From Actinostola sp. cb2023 (lineage: Eukaryota > Cnidaria > Anthozoa > Actiniaria > Actinostolidae), in NCBI GenBank assembly GCA_033675265.1, contig JAUJYZ010000189.1, positions 62,001 through 126,000 on the forward strand: a DNA stretch of 64,000 nucleotides, given 5' to 3'. This document shows positions 54,519 through 63,714 of the stretch, piece by piece. Every line of letters begins with the position of its first letter. Within the stretch, counting starts at the first letter, position 1. The notes below the pieces were generated by a model that was given only the letters and a program-made list of their open reading frames with translations, was not told the origin of the DNA and did not search any database. A program made the position numbers and the translations under genes.

Positions 54519-55605
54519 TTATATGATTTCAATTACCATTCGCATAGGGTAAATTCCAGTGTTAATGCTTTGGTTGCTAGAATCTGCGACCCAAATCCTA
54601 ATACTATTAAGAGGAGATTTTTTACGAACGCGCGTATTGAGCGCCAAAAACCAATAGCATGGAGAATACGTTTTGTACAAGGCTAAAACTGCTTTAGCAA
54701 AGAGTTCAAGGTATTTGTGATGGTTTTTGAACGGTAAAAGTGAAATTAGAGTGTTAATCCAAAGTGAAAATTTGATTTGAAAACTGTCCACATGGGCTAG
54801 ATCTGTATATTTGCTAGTATTGCTGATGTTTCCCCCTGAATTACCTCAAATTTGAAACAAATAGCAGGAAAATGGCTTTGTACAACGCTAAAACAGCTTT
54901 AGGCAGACAATTTACTTTGTTTTTAATAGTTTGTGCTTGGTTAAAATAAAATTAGAGTGTTAATCCAAAGCGAAATTCGAAATTCAAACTGTCCAAAAGG
55001 GCTGGTTTTTGGCGCTTTTGGCGGATATTACGCGATGTTGAAATAAATATCCTCTTAATATAATCATCATTTTTAATAGGTGTGCTCAATGGATTATTAC
55101 AGGATATCTTTTCTCCAGCCTTGTTTAATTCAACACATGCTAATATTTGGGAATAATTATTATTTAATATAACTTGTGTAGAATCAATAAGATCACAATA
55201 AATACAGACATCTTGAGTAGGTTGACTAATATTGATGTTATAATTGGTATTTGCTCCAAGACTTATTGTAATGTTTAATAATTTTGATAAACTTACATTT
55301 AATTCAACCTCTACTGTCGGGGTGATATTATATTTTTTATCTACAATTGTGATTGAAACTTTTTTCTCACCAAATGAAACCGCTTTATCAACAACATTTT
55401 TAAAACTAAAATTAGTGTAGTTTCCTTTCGGAATCCGTATCAAAACATTCCCATCTCCATCTGAAATAGTTCCTTCACTTGGAATATTATACAAATGATT
55501 ATGAAAACTACAACTTACAAGTGATATATGTGTACTCTTTTTAATAGGATTTTTAAACCACAAGGTTTCATCTGCTTTTGTTTTTTCAATATACAATATT
55601 ACCAT
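54519..55605 (-). pseudogene. Virus-like cluster: penton-like (single jelly-roll) protein, interrupted by a MITE
   Basis: From ATG 55603-55605 the protein shows ISLVSCSFHNHLYNI (residues about 27-41), a Gly/Asp turn region with VLIRIPKGNYTNF, several beta-strand-like stretches and VCIYCDLID (about 132-140). These blocks resemble the putative penton/minor capsid proteins of Maverick-like elements. The frame enters a TTAA-flanked MITE (54611-55054) after residue about 182. The natural C-terminus (WVADSSNQ...MRMVIEII) continues on the other side and stops at 54519. The open 217-codon frame therefore has a false tail made of MITE sequence. Function by analogy only. Confidence 0.65.
54611..55054. 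mobile_element. 444-bp MITE, TTAA target duplication
   Basis: TTAA at 54607-54610 and 55055-55058 flanks GAGGAGATTT...; the right end reads the inverse (aaataTCCTC). An inner inverted match (gcgccaaaaacca / tggtttttggcgc) lies about 30 bp further in. The body contains a diverged direct repeat of about 130 bp (54672-54800 and 54877-55005). Removing one TTAA copy with it restores the reading frame of the penton-like gene. Confidence 0.8.
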
Positions 55606-55618
55606 TTATACTATATAA
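55606..55618 (-). promoter_or_regulatory. TATATAGTATAA motif before the penton-like gene
   Basis: On the minus strand the sequence between the preceding gene's stop and ATG 55605 is only about 13 bases and contains TATATAGTATAA. Confidence 0.45.
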
Positions 55619-56611
55619 TCATCTTTTCTTTTTATATCTTTCAACAAAATACAAAACAACAGCAACTATCAATAACCAAGCGTTTTTAGCTAGGAATCCA
55701 ATAACCTCACCCGCGGTTCTGAAAATAATTGCTCCTACCATACCTGGCAATATCTCACCTAATTTTTTACCAAGGGTTTTTAATCTGTTTCCTAAACCTT
55801 TTACAACACCGGATAATCCCGATTTTAGACTAGAAATAATAACACCAATAATAATACCAACTGCAGATACAACAGAAAAAACAGTAAAACCATACTTTTT
55901 AAAAACAGCTTTTATACGATCTCTCAGAGACATTCGTTCTTCTATAACCTCATTTTGTTCTTCTAATTGTTCAATCTCATTTCTAGTTTCTTCAATCTGT
56001 TCACGGAGTGATATATTCAATCTTTCTCCTTGAGAATCAGCTTGAGATATATTATCCAACTCTTCTTCTAATGTTTGTAATTTTTCTCGATGTGAAAAAA
56101 TAGTTCTTTCATTATTCTCAACAACTTTTTCAGCAGGATCTCCAAGATAGTTTACAATTGTTTTAGGTAACTTACCATTTAATTCACCCCCAGCATTAAA
56201 CAGAACATGGGGTTTGCTGCCCAGTCTATTAAATCTTACTATCACTCTATCATATTCATCAATTGTAGTGACGAATGGAGAGTTTTTAGGATTTACATTA
56301 GGATACTTGGATTTGATTATATCCCAAGCTTCTTCAACTCTTTCTTCGCGATGTTTAACAAGGTCTACCATTTCTATGTCTTCTCTTGCCCTTCTTTCCC
56401 AATCTTCATTGCTTTCATCGGAGTTCTTAAATAATTTATATCCACGTTCTTTTGATATACCCCTTCTACTAAACCGTTCTTTAGTTCTTTCCCACCAAGT
56501 TTGTCTAGTTTCTTTTTGTTGTGGTAATAATTCCTGTAGATCATCATCTGTGATGGGGTCGTTTATATTTACTGTTTCAAGTGGATTAAAATCTAAACCA
56601 TCAGCTTCCAT
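55619..56611 (-). CDS. Virus-like cluster: 330-aa coiled-coil membrane protein
   Basis: Intact. Residues 1-60 are acidic then basic (TWWERTKERFSRRG). Residues about 85-155 form a compact segment with SPFVTTIDEYDRVIVRF and HVLFNAGGELNGKLP. A long acidic coiled coil follows (about 160-220, EKLQTLEEELDN... REQIEETRNEIEQLEEQ). Two hydrophobic segments, about 240-262 (FTVFSVVSAVGIIIGVIISS) and about 300-320 (AWLLIVAVVLYFVE), end in KKKR. The C-terminal Gly-rich amphipathic stretch between them (LSGVVKGLGNRLKTLGKKL) could be lytic or membrane-bending. Only 13 bases separate its stop from the start of the next gene. I know homologues in cnidarians without assigned function. Confidence 0.75.
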   Translation of the reverse strand: MEADGLDFNPLETVNINDPITDDDLQELLPQQKETRQTWWERTKERFSRRGISKERGYKLFKNSDESNEDWERRAREDIEMVDLVKHREERVEEAWDIIKSKYPNVNPKNSPFVTTIDEYDRVIVRFNRLGSKPHVLFNAGGELNGKLPKTIVNYLGDPAEKVVENNERTIFSHREKLQTLEEELDNISQADSQGERLNISLREQIEETRNEIEQLEEQNEVIEERMSLRDRIKAVFKKYGFTVFSVVSAVGIIIGVIISSLKSGLSGVVKGLGNRLKTLGKKLGEILPGMVGAIIFRTAGEVIGFLAKNAWLLIVAVVLYFVERYKKKR

Positions 56612-56626
56612 TTACTATATATTAAT
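56612..56626 (-). promoter_or_regulatory. TATATAGTAA motif before the 330-aa gene
   Basis: On the minus strand TTAATATATAGTAA ends directly at ATG 56611. Same pattern as the other genes of the cluster. Confidence 0.45.
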
Positions 56627-56644
56627 AGATAATAATTAGTTTTT

Positions 56645-57046
56645 TTATATAAATTTCGATGCTAAATACCCTGCTCCCAACATACCACCACCCACATACA
56701 TCATTTCATACTGTTTTTGCTTTTTGTTAGGTTTATAATAATCGGAAAATTGAGGTTGATGTGTTTTGGAGTATATCCTAAAAGCATAATCAGTATCAGA
56801 TAGATTGCTATCAGCTATTTGTTTATTCTTATATTGCATCTCCAACCATTCTTCATACTCTTGTTTCTTCTTTTGCCATTCACCCATATTCTTCTGATAA
56901 AGTTCTATAGCCTTATCATGTCGAATTTTCTCTTCATCGATGTGTTTACCATCAGAACTTAGATATTTAGCTAAATACATTGAACCGGTGAAGGCACTAG
57001 CGTTCAAAGCAGCACCTGCGATCATCATTATGACAGCGCTGGCCAT
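56645..57046 (-). CDS. Virus-like cluster: 133-aa membrane protein
   Basis: Intact. A hydrophobic N-terminal segment of about 25 residues (SAVIMMIAGAALNASAF) is followed by a highly charged helix (KAIELYQKNMGEWQKKKQEYEEW, about 45-70), a Tyr/Lys-rich stretch and a short Gly-rich hydrophobic end (YVGGGMLGAGYLASKFI). No signal cleavage site is convincing. It could be a small virion membrane protein. The start is preceded by TATATATAA (minus strand). Confidence 0.65.
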   Translation of the reverse strand: MASAVIMMIAGAALNASAFTGSMYLAKYLSSDGKHIDEEKIRHDKAIELYQKNMGEWQKKKQEYEEWLEMQYKNKQIADSNLSDTDYAFRIYSKTHQPQFSDYYKPNKKQKQYEMMYVGGGMLGAGYLASKFI

Positions 57047-57075
57047 TTATATATAATAATATAACATTTTTCTTT

Positions 57076-57295
57076 TTATACCGATTTTGGTAGGATTTTT
57101 TGATCTTCAAGATATTGCTTCACATACATACTCCCAGATAGTACTAGCACCCCTTTTCCATAGTTTGTTAAACTACTACTAGGGTCGTTGATGAATGATT
57201 CTTTCATAGCCTTTTTTTCCGATGTAACCAATTACTGCAGCGATTCCAACAACTACTGCTGCATCCGTTACTGATTTAATCAATTTGTTTTCCAT
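57076..57295 (-). pseudogene. Virus-like cluster: small membrane protein, frameshifted in an A run
   Basis: ATG at 57293-57295 after TATATAAA. An N-terminal hydrophobic segment (DAAVVVGIAAVIGYIG, residues 11-26) is followed by an A7 run at about 57213-57219 where the frame goes wrong and stops after ten more codons. The phase with one base fewer stays open to a stop at 57076. Probably a 72-residue protein in the ancestor; homopolymer sequencing error is possible. Confidence 0.55.
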
Positions 57296-57336
57296 TTTAT
57301 ATATTCTTAATAAAGATTTTATTTTTTATATAGTTT

Positions 57337-57705
57337 TCATTCCATACCTATTCTTGGTATAGGAATTGTATTAGTTTCGGGTGTGATGTCTTCTAAGGTT
57401 TTTACAGGTGTATATACTTTTTTATTCTTTCTCAATCTAAAATATAAGTCAACACCTGTTAAGATGATTCCGGCTAATGAAAGAGCAGTTGTTAGTGATA
57501 TTTCTGGGATCCATTTGGAAGTTTCTTCAACACTATCATCGATTGTTTCACCATTTTCACGATTCTTTTCTATTTCAAGAGCTTTCTTAGCTTTCTTATG
57601 GTATTCGGCCAATCGTTTTCCAGCGGCAACCTTCTTAGGATCTTTTTGTTTTATAATTGGAGTTTCTGGTTCTTTGGTAATTATATCATTTGATTCTTCT
57701 GACAT
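57337..57705 (-). CDS. Virus-like cluster: 122-aa single-pass membrane protein
   Basis: Intact. An acidic start is followed by a Lys-rich helix (KKVAAGKRLAEYHKKAKKAL, about 25-44), a second acidic stretch and one clear transmembrane segment (about 70-92, LTTALSLAGIILTGVDLYF), then a short basic/Pro-rich tail. The basic helix could bind nucleic acid, as in core or scaffold proteins of DNA viruses, but that is only a guess. AATATACT precedes the start by 7-14 bases. Confidence 0.65.
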   Translation of the reverse strand: MSEESNDIITKEPETPIIKQKDPKKVAAGKRLAEYHKKAKKALEIEKNRENGETIDDSVEETSKWIPEISLTTALSLAGIILTGVDLYFRLRKNKKVYTPVKTLEDITPETNTIPIPRIGME

Positions 57706-57781
57706 TTTTAATATACTATTCTATAAGAATAATATTTTAAGTAAAATTCCAAGAGATGCTCAAGAGATTCCAAGAGTCTGC

Positions 57782-58561
57782 TCAAGAGATTCTATGAAAA
57801 TATTTATTGTGTTTTTTTAATGTGTTCCTTGTTATAAATCTTCTACTACAATATTTACATTTCAATCTAATATCAATACAATAATTGTTTAGTTCTTTGA
57901 TAATAAGATCATAATCGTTAGATACTATACATTTGAAACCATTTTCTTCATATTTTTCTAACAAGTTCTTCTGTTCCATAGAAAGAACACCTTTAGAATT
58001 AGGTGTTTTAAATTCAATACAAAGACCACAATATGTTTTATGGTAGTTATTAATAATTAAATCTGGTTGACCCTTCATATAACCTTTTTTATATGATTGA
58101 ATTATTTTAAAACTAAAATCCTGATTTTCACCTAATCCAGCAATCAAAAGTAGATTAGGATAGAACCGCCTAATATATTGAACCACTTTAGTATGTAGAT
58201 CATATTCATTTCCTATCTTGAATGCCAACGTTTTGGGTTTGTTAAACATTCTATAATAACCATATTTTCTTATTGATGGTAATACCGTAGAGAATACCCA
58301 ATCTTGAAAATGTTTAGCCGCTTCCATTTTAGAACTAAAGATTAGAGAGTATAATCCTGGTTCCTTTATGAAAATAGTGTGTGGTTGTACATTTTCAGGG
58401 AGCGGTGTTTTACCGCCCCCTTGGTATTCCATATTCTGGTGCACATTTTCTATACGAGAATTTATCGTGACGTAGTTCCGGTGGCGTGATAGAAGCTGGC
58501 CGTCAAAATTGTTTTGATCGACGCGCAAAATTGCAACAGCGTGGCCTATGAAGTTTATCAT
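57782..58561 (-). CDS. Bro-N / VRR-NUC nuclease / C2H2 fusion protein
   Basis: Residues about 45-105 match the C-terminal half of the BRO N-terminal DNA-binding domain (TIFIKEPGLYSLIFSSKM and WVFSTVLPSIRKYGYY). Residues about 130-230 are a VRR-NUC-type PD-(D/E)XK nuclease: GQPDLIINN carries the catalytic Asp, CIEFKTP the Glu-x-Lys, then SMEQKNLLEKYEENGF. The last 25 residues are a C2H2 finger (CKYCSRRF...HNKYFH). BRO proteins are typical of large DNA viruses and phages. VRR-NUC enzymes process branched DNA. Together they suit replication or recombination. The first 40 residues look unlike Bro-N and no TATATA motif precedes Met 58561, so the original N-terminus is probably lost at the boundary with the ISL2EU element. 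Confidence 0.75.
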   Translation of the reverse strand: MINFIGHAVAILRVDQNNFDGQLLSRHRNYVTINSRIENVHQNMEYQGGGKTPLPENVQPHTIFIKEPGLYSLIFSSKMEAAKHFQDWVFSTVLPSIRKYGYYRMFNKPKTLAFKIGNEYDLHTKVVQYIRRFYPNLLLIAGLGENQDFSFKIIQSYKKGYMKGQPDLIINNYHKTYCGLCIEFKTPNSKGVLSMEQKNLLEKYEENGFKCIVSNDYDLIIKELNNYCIDIRLKCKYCSRRFITRNTLKKHNKYFHRIS

Positions 58562-58621
58562 TTTGAAGACAAATATCTCTTAGTCAAAAAGTTGTTGATC
58601 CTTTAAACTGTGATTTCTAAA

Positions 58622-61558
58622 ATGGGCAAAGTATGCATAGTGTATGGGTGCAAAGCCAGAGAGTCTAGAGAGAAAAAGAGTGAAGAAATCCGATTTCATC
58701 GCCTGCCGATAGATGAGCCAAGACGATCGTTTTGGCTTAACCCTTTGACTCCCACGGCGCCCGAAACCGCCCGTAAAAATCGATACTGCTTTGAAAAATT
58801 CTAACTTTCTGAATTTTCGTAACATCGATCTCATGGCCAGTTATTAGTGACAACTAGATAACTCTTCATATTTTAACCTCAAGTAAACTGACTTACAGGT
58901 CCGATTTCTGGGCATTAGTTCAATTTGTTTGCCATAAAAATCAAAAATGCGTGTTTTTGACGCAATTTTACACCTCGAAAATGAACGACATTTGACTTGG
59001 ATTTTCTTCCAACATACATCCTTGCGAAACAAAACGCCACTTTCTCAGCAAACTTCCATCTCTCTTCTTGATATAGTCGTGAATTTTGCCCTCTCTTTTC
59101 CTTAACTCGCCGAACAATAGCCATTTCCTTAGGACCACTTTCGCTAACACGTGTTTTCCTTCTGCACGCCCGAAAAGGATGCCGGGAAACATCCGGGAAT
59201 TTCGGCATAGATCTCCCCCGAAAATCCCTCTTTTAAGAAATATATAGAGTGTCGAGCCACTCGGTCCTACAGGCAAAATATTGCACCGGTTGCATTCTTT
59301 ACAAGTCCAAAGTCGCCAAAAATGCCTTTGTAGGTCCTGGAATCCACCACAGAAAGACCAGAGAGACGATTTCACAATTGAGTCCGCCATTTTGAATTTC
59401 CAAACGGCAAAGTCGAAATCTGTTCGTGAATTCGTATCTAAACTCCTGAGTTCTTCCAGGAGAACGGTCTCTACCACACCAGTCAAGCTTAATGATGCTG
59501 TCCTGGGGGCTTCTGTGGTGAATAATGGCTATAAACACTCTAAAAATGCAAAATTGACCGCTCCTAGTAGCTACGAGATGCCGTTCCTCGAGGAGATTCA
59601 CCAAAAGAGAAAGATTACGTCAGAACCTGAGCCCGTGGGCTTTCAGAACTGTCAAGATTTCCATGGAAACCCCTTATATGGAATCGAAATTTCCTATGGC
59701 GTGATTAGGTCCAGAAAATCGCTAAAAAACTCAAAAATCTCTGGGTGTCAAAGGGTTAAAGCGATCAACAAAAGGGATGAAAAAACTGAAGAATTGTGGA
59801 CTCCTGTGGACAAAAGTGCAAGGATCTGTAGTAAACACTTTATAAAAGGTATTTACTTATGTTTTTCACAAAATATCTGAAGATTTTAACCTGACAAACA
59901 TTGAAAACTTAGCAGATTTGCGAAAGAAAGTCAGCCATTAATATTTGTTGTTGCGTGACAATCGTCGATGGTTGTCGATCAAACGAATTAGTTTTGAAAG
60001 TTATATCTAGATCGTTCCCATCATCCCATCATATTACACTACCTGAAACATATTTTGTATTGTAGCATTTTTCGTATGATTAAATACTTTTCGATCGATT
60101 TCTTTGAGGTCAGGTCTCCATATATAATTGTGTATGCGTGACAATGTTTACAATGTTTATGCAAAATATGTTTACAATTACAGGCAAAAGTGATGATCCA
60201 TTTAGCCCTGACTTTGTGCCTTCGGTCAACCTTGGTTATTTCACCGTAAAAACACCATCTGCTTCGAGTATTGATCGTTTTGACAGATTTTCGAGACGTA
60301 ATTACGAGAAGACGCTGCGCGAAATGGATCCTATTCCTACCGCAAAGAGGCAGTTGGATTTTGGCACTTATAAAGATACGGATCTGGTTATTGCTGATGC
60401 CCTTTTGGCCCTTTCAACTAACCCTTCTAATCAAGAAAACAAAGAGAATAGAAATGGTAAAATATTGAATCTTTATTCTTACGAAACAAATAAAAGTCAG
60501 TTTTGTTTTCATATGAATTTATGTTAATTTATAATGTATTTTTTTCCTCAACAGATCAACGTAATATCCATGACCTATGTTTAAGAAAAATCAACGATTT
60601 GAATATCGAAAAGAAAAACCTTTTGAGAGAACTGGAGTGTCTTCAAGGCCAAATTGGTGAATTAACTATTCAAAGAAAGCTAATGAGGGCAAACTTTCTA
60701 TCTTCATTCAGCAAATCTGCTGATGAAGTAACTTTATTTTATTGTGGTTTACCCTCGCATAAATGTTTTTTGTGGCTTGTGGATTTTCTGTCCATTCATC
60801 TGCCATCTTCAAGAATCCTTAATCCCGCTGATGTCCTTTTTCTTGTCCTGGTTAAACTCCGCCTCAATGTACCTCACAAAGACTTAGCCTATAGATTTGA
60901 TATATCCCAGAGCCTTGTTTCCTTTCTGTTAGACCATACCATACCAACCGTTGCTAGTCATCTAAAGTTTTTTATTCATTGGCCAAGTAGAGATGCTATT
61001 TTACATTCACTACCACAGTGTTTTAAAGATACATACCCTGGTTGCATATCAATTATTGATTGTACTGAAGTGTTCATCGAATGCCCGTCAAACTTCACAG
61101 CCAGATCATCAACATACAGTAACTACAAACATAACAATACAATAAAGTTTTTGGTCAGCATTGCACCATCAGGTGGTGTATCATTCATATCACGAGCATT
61201 TGGCGGAAGAACATCTGACAAAGTCATTAGTATTGAATCTGGGTATCTGGATTTAATTCAACATGGGGACATTGTATTAGCTGACAGGGGCTTTTTGATT
61301 AATGATGAAATAGCTTCTAGAGGGGCTAAACTAATAATGCCTGCATTTCAAAGGGGGAAACAACAGTTAAGTGCCAGAGAAGTAGAAATGAGTCGAAGAG
61401 TGGCCCATGTTAGAATTCATGTGGAGCGGGCGATGGAAAGACTAAAGAATTTCAGGATCCTTGGTGAGCGTATGTCCATGAATATGGTACCCCATTCAGA
61501 CAGTATAATGACAATTTGTGCAGCAATCATGAACATGCATCCCAATTTAATAAACTAG
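58622..61558 (+). CDS. ISL2EU transposase with N-terminal THAP finger, exon 1 split by a MITE
   Basis: Exon 1 is 58622-59849 (MGKVCIVYGC...FHRLP...FWL, then after the MITE WTPVDKSARICSKHFIK). Exon 2 is about 60184-60453 (DDPFSPDFVPSV). Exon 3 is 60555-61558. Exon 3 has a coiled coil (KINDLNIEKKNLLRELECLQ), the helix-turn-helix VPHKDLAYRFDISQSLVSFL, and the full catalytic set: IIDCTEVFI (Asp), IVLADRGF (Asp) and IHVERAMERLKNF (Glu). Removing the 1,015-bp MITE and one TTAA gives an open THAP exon. There is no other lesion, so the DDE part is intact. The transposase exons end at a TAG at 61556. Confidence 0.85.
58741..59755. mobile_element. 1,015-bp piggyBac-type MITE in the THAP exon
   Basis: TTAA at 58737-58740 and 59756-59759. 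TIR CCCTTTGACTCCCA at the left matches the right-end reverse complement CCCTTTGACACCCA at 13 of 14. TTAA with a CCC terminus is the piggyBac pattern. Open frames of 90-200 codons on both strands inside have no transposase motif, so I call it non-autonomous. Confidence 0.85.
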
Positions 61559-61716
61559 ATTATTATATCATTAGATGTATGATTTCAATGCCATCATTTA
61601 TATAGTTTCAATTTAAATGATGATAATTATTTATTTATAATTCAATGTCATTTAAATGAAATAAAGTATTCTATATATATATATAGTTATATTTTCCTGA
61701 ATTCTATTTATTTAAT

Positions 61717-63445
61717 CTATTTTTTACATTTGGGACAAAACCATTTTCCAGTGGGCTTTCTCTTTACACTCACACAGGCATAATGGAACCATCCAACTTT
61801 ACAATCGTTGTTATCACAAAAAAACATTTTCCCATATTCTGGCTCCTCGCAGAGACACCAATTCATCTGTAAACTTTCTTCCTCATTTGGCTGGCCATGG
61901 GACTTGTCCATTATTTTCTGTGTCAATAACTCTGGAATGATGTGTGTGGGGACAAAGGAAGAGCAACAATCAAATAACTTTTTACAAAATTCATTGTTTT
62001 TTAACACCCTCACTTTTGTGATACATGTGTTTGAACTTGGGTTGGTATATATAACAAAATCACAATAGTTGCAATCATAAACCAACATCTGGAACTGGAT
62101 TTGTGTGTAGTATCTGTGGGATTGTCGCAGCTGCAAATTGTCATCCAAGCAGAAGTCGGGGTTCTTTGCTGCAGTTTCTACTGAGGAGTCCTTGTATTTA
62201 TAAGGGCACTTAATTTCTAACACACCAGATCCACAACAATCACACGAAATTATGCCATCTGCTGTCGCTCCCATAAAAAAATTTGAATGACTGATTAAAA
62301 ATCCAGAAAGCTCACATTGAAAGTTAGTATGCTGAGATGTTTGTATTTTGGTATATTCTGTTCTTGCGATAGATTCATTGTCAATTCCCCATTTCACGGC
62401 AGAATTTTTGTAGAGGTTGTAGGACTTGTAGCCCATGATCTTCGAAATCAGGTTGTCAGTTGGAGTGGAAGTCCTTCTAACCATTACATCATGTGCCTTG
62501 GTACCAGTTATTCTACCTTTTCTGTGCTCATACCAGAGAGGGCTTATGTTTTGCTTTTTTGTCATTTCAAATAGATTACTGATTTGAGTACTGGAGCAGG
62601 AGTAAGATGAGTAGATATTAGCAGCCTTGTTTTGGAGATCAGCATTCTGTAATTTCCTGTTTTCGTCACTGCATAAAGTTGTTAGGGGAATAGGAAAATA
62701 TTGTCTTACAGTTGAGCTTGAGGTAGGAGAGGATGCAGGAGGGTACTGTAGATCATCAGGTGGAGGAATCAATGAAAAGAAAGCAGCTTTAGGACAGATC
62801 TGTTGGAAGGAGTTAAGAATTGTGTGGTCTGGGAGAGGATCTTTGCTAGATGGTATGATGCATACTACTGATTTTTTTCTGTTGTTATTTAGTTGTGTTT
62901 GAATGTCCATGACTGTAGTTGGCTTGATCTAATAAAGACATTAAATTGGAACATGCAATGAATGACTGGTTTATGATCAAATTTATATATTAATTGCGAA
63001 ACTTACTTGCTTTCTAAACACTCTGTTCCATTTGCAAGCTTCAGATGTTATTGACTTCTGATTCAATCCAAATCTAACACCTAACTCAATTTTGAACAAC
63101 ACTGCAGCAATGTGACTGCATGATTCTCCAAGTCTGTATTAACCAACAAAAAAGATATAGTATAAATATTAAAATTTAATTCCCTTACTGTGTGGTTATT
63201 TATGGCTCGATTATGATATGCTATAGATATATTTAATAGTCAATCATGCATACGTACCCTGCAGCACAAGTGCAATGAGCACAATAAATATCTGCTGTCT
63301 CTTTGTTTAGACACACCCATGGCTGGTGAGCTTTGTCATTTGTCCTCATTGAAGGAAGGACACCAGCTTTCAAGAAGCAAAATGGAGATTCCTCTATGTC
63401 AATGTACATTACTTCCTGAACATGGCCACTCTCTACGTACCTTTG
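61717..63445 (-). CDS. SWIM - YqaJ-like nuclease - PHD finger protein (ISL2EU second gene)
   Basis: Exons 63258-63445, 63007-63133 and 61717-62928 with good GT/AG sites and consistent phase; upstream exon(s) not found. The first junction builds a SWIM finger, CAHCTCAAG joined to LGESCSHIA (C-x-C...C-x-H). The YqaJ/lambda-exonuclease fold follows: YEHRKGRITGTK, KWGIDNESIARTEY, FMGATADGIISCDCC (Asp), VLEIKCPYKYKD (Glu-x-Lys) and YYTQIQFQMLVYD. The C-terminal 45 residues are an ING-like PHD finger (CLCEEPEYGKMFFCDN...CKVGWFHYACV...WFCPKC). YqaJ enzymes resect DNA ends, so this may process donor or excision ends. The PHD finger suggests reading histone H3K4 methylation; binding is inferred from family. 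Confidence 0.85.
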
Positions 63446-63714
63446 TATAATAAAAATGAGTAAAATTACAATCCAAATTAAAATCAATCATCTTGTCGCA
63501 CGATCTATCGATCGACCTGATAATTGTAGATTTCATCTACGTACTGTACTTGTTTTAAACCATTTATCTTTATCTTTAAGTGAAAAAATCGCTTACCATT
63601 TCCATCATCGAATAAAACAATTATCAGTATGTATTAATTTTACACACAGACAAAAAAATGGAAATGTTTACTATAATTAATTTATTTCATATATATATAT
63701 TAGTAAATAATACT

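Larger units (their letters stand above)
58600..63640. mobile_element. ISL2EU-type transposon with THAP/DDE and SWIM-YqaJ-PHD genes
   Basis: Two convergent genes, a THAP-bearing DDE_Tnp_4 transposase (plus) and a YqaJ nuclease (minus). This pairing is what I know of ISL2EU elements. Boundaries are approximate: I could not find TIRs, and the right side seems truncated because the SAP exon expected for the second gene is missing. It separates two parts of the virus-like array, so it most likely inserted into it. Confidence 0.75.

Noticed and set aside
59281..59880. 199-codon plus ORF spanning the MITE end
   Set aside because: Most of it is MITE sequence; only its last 40 codons are genuine THAP exon.
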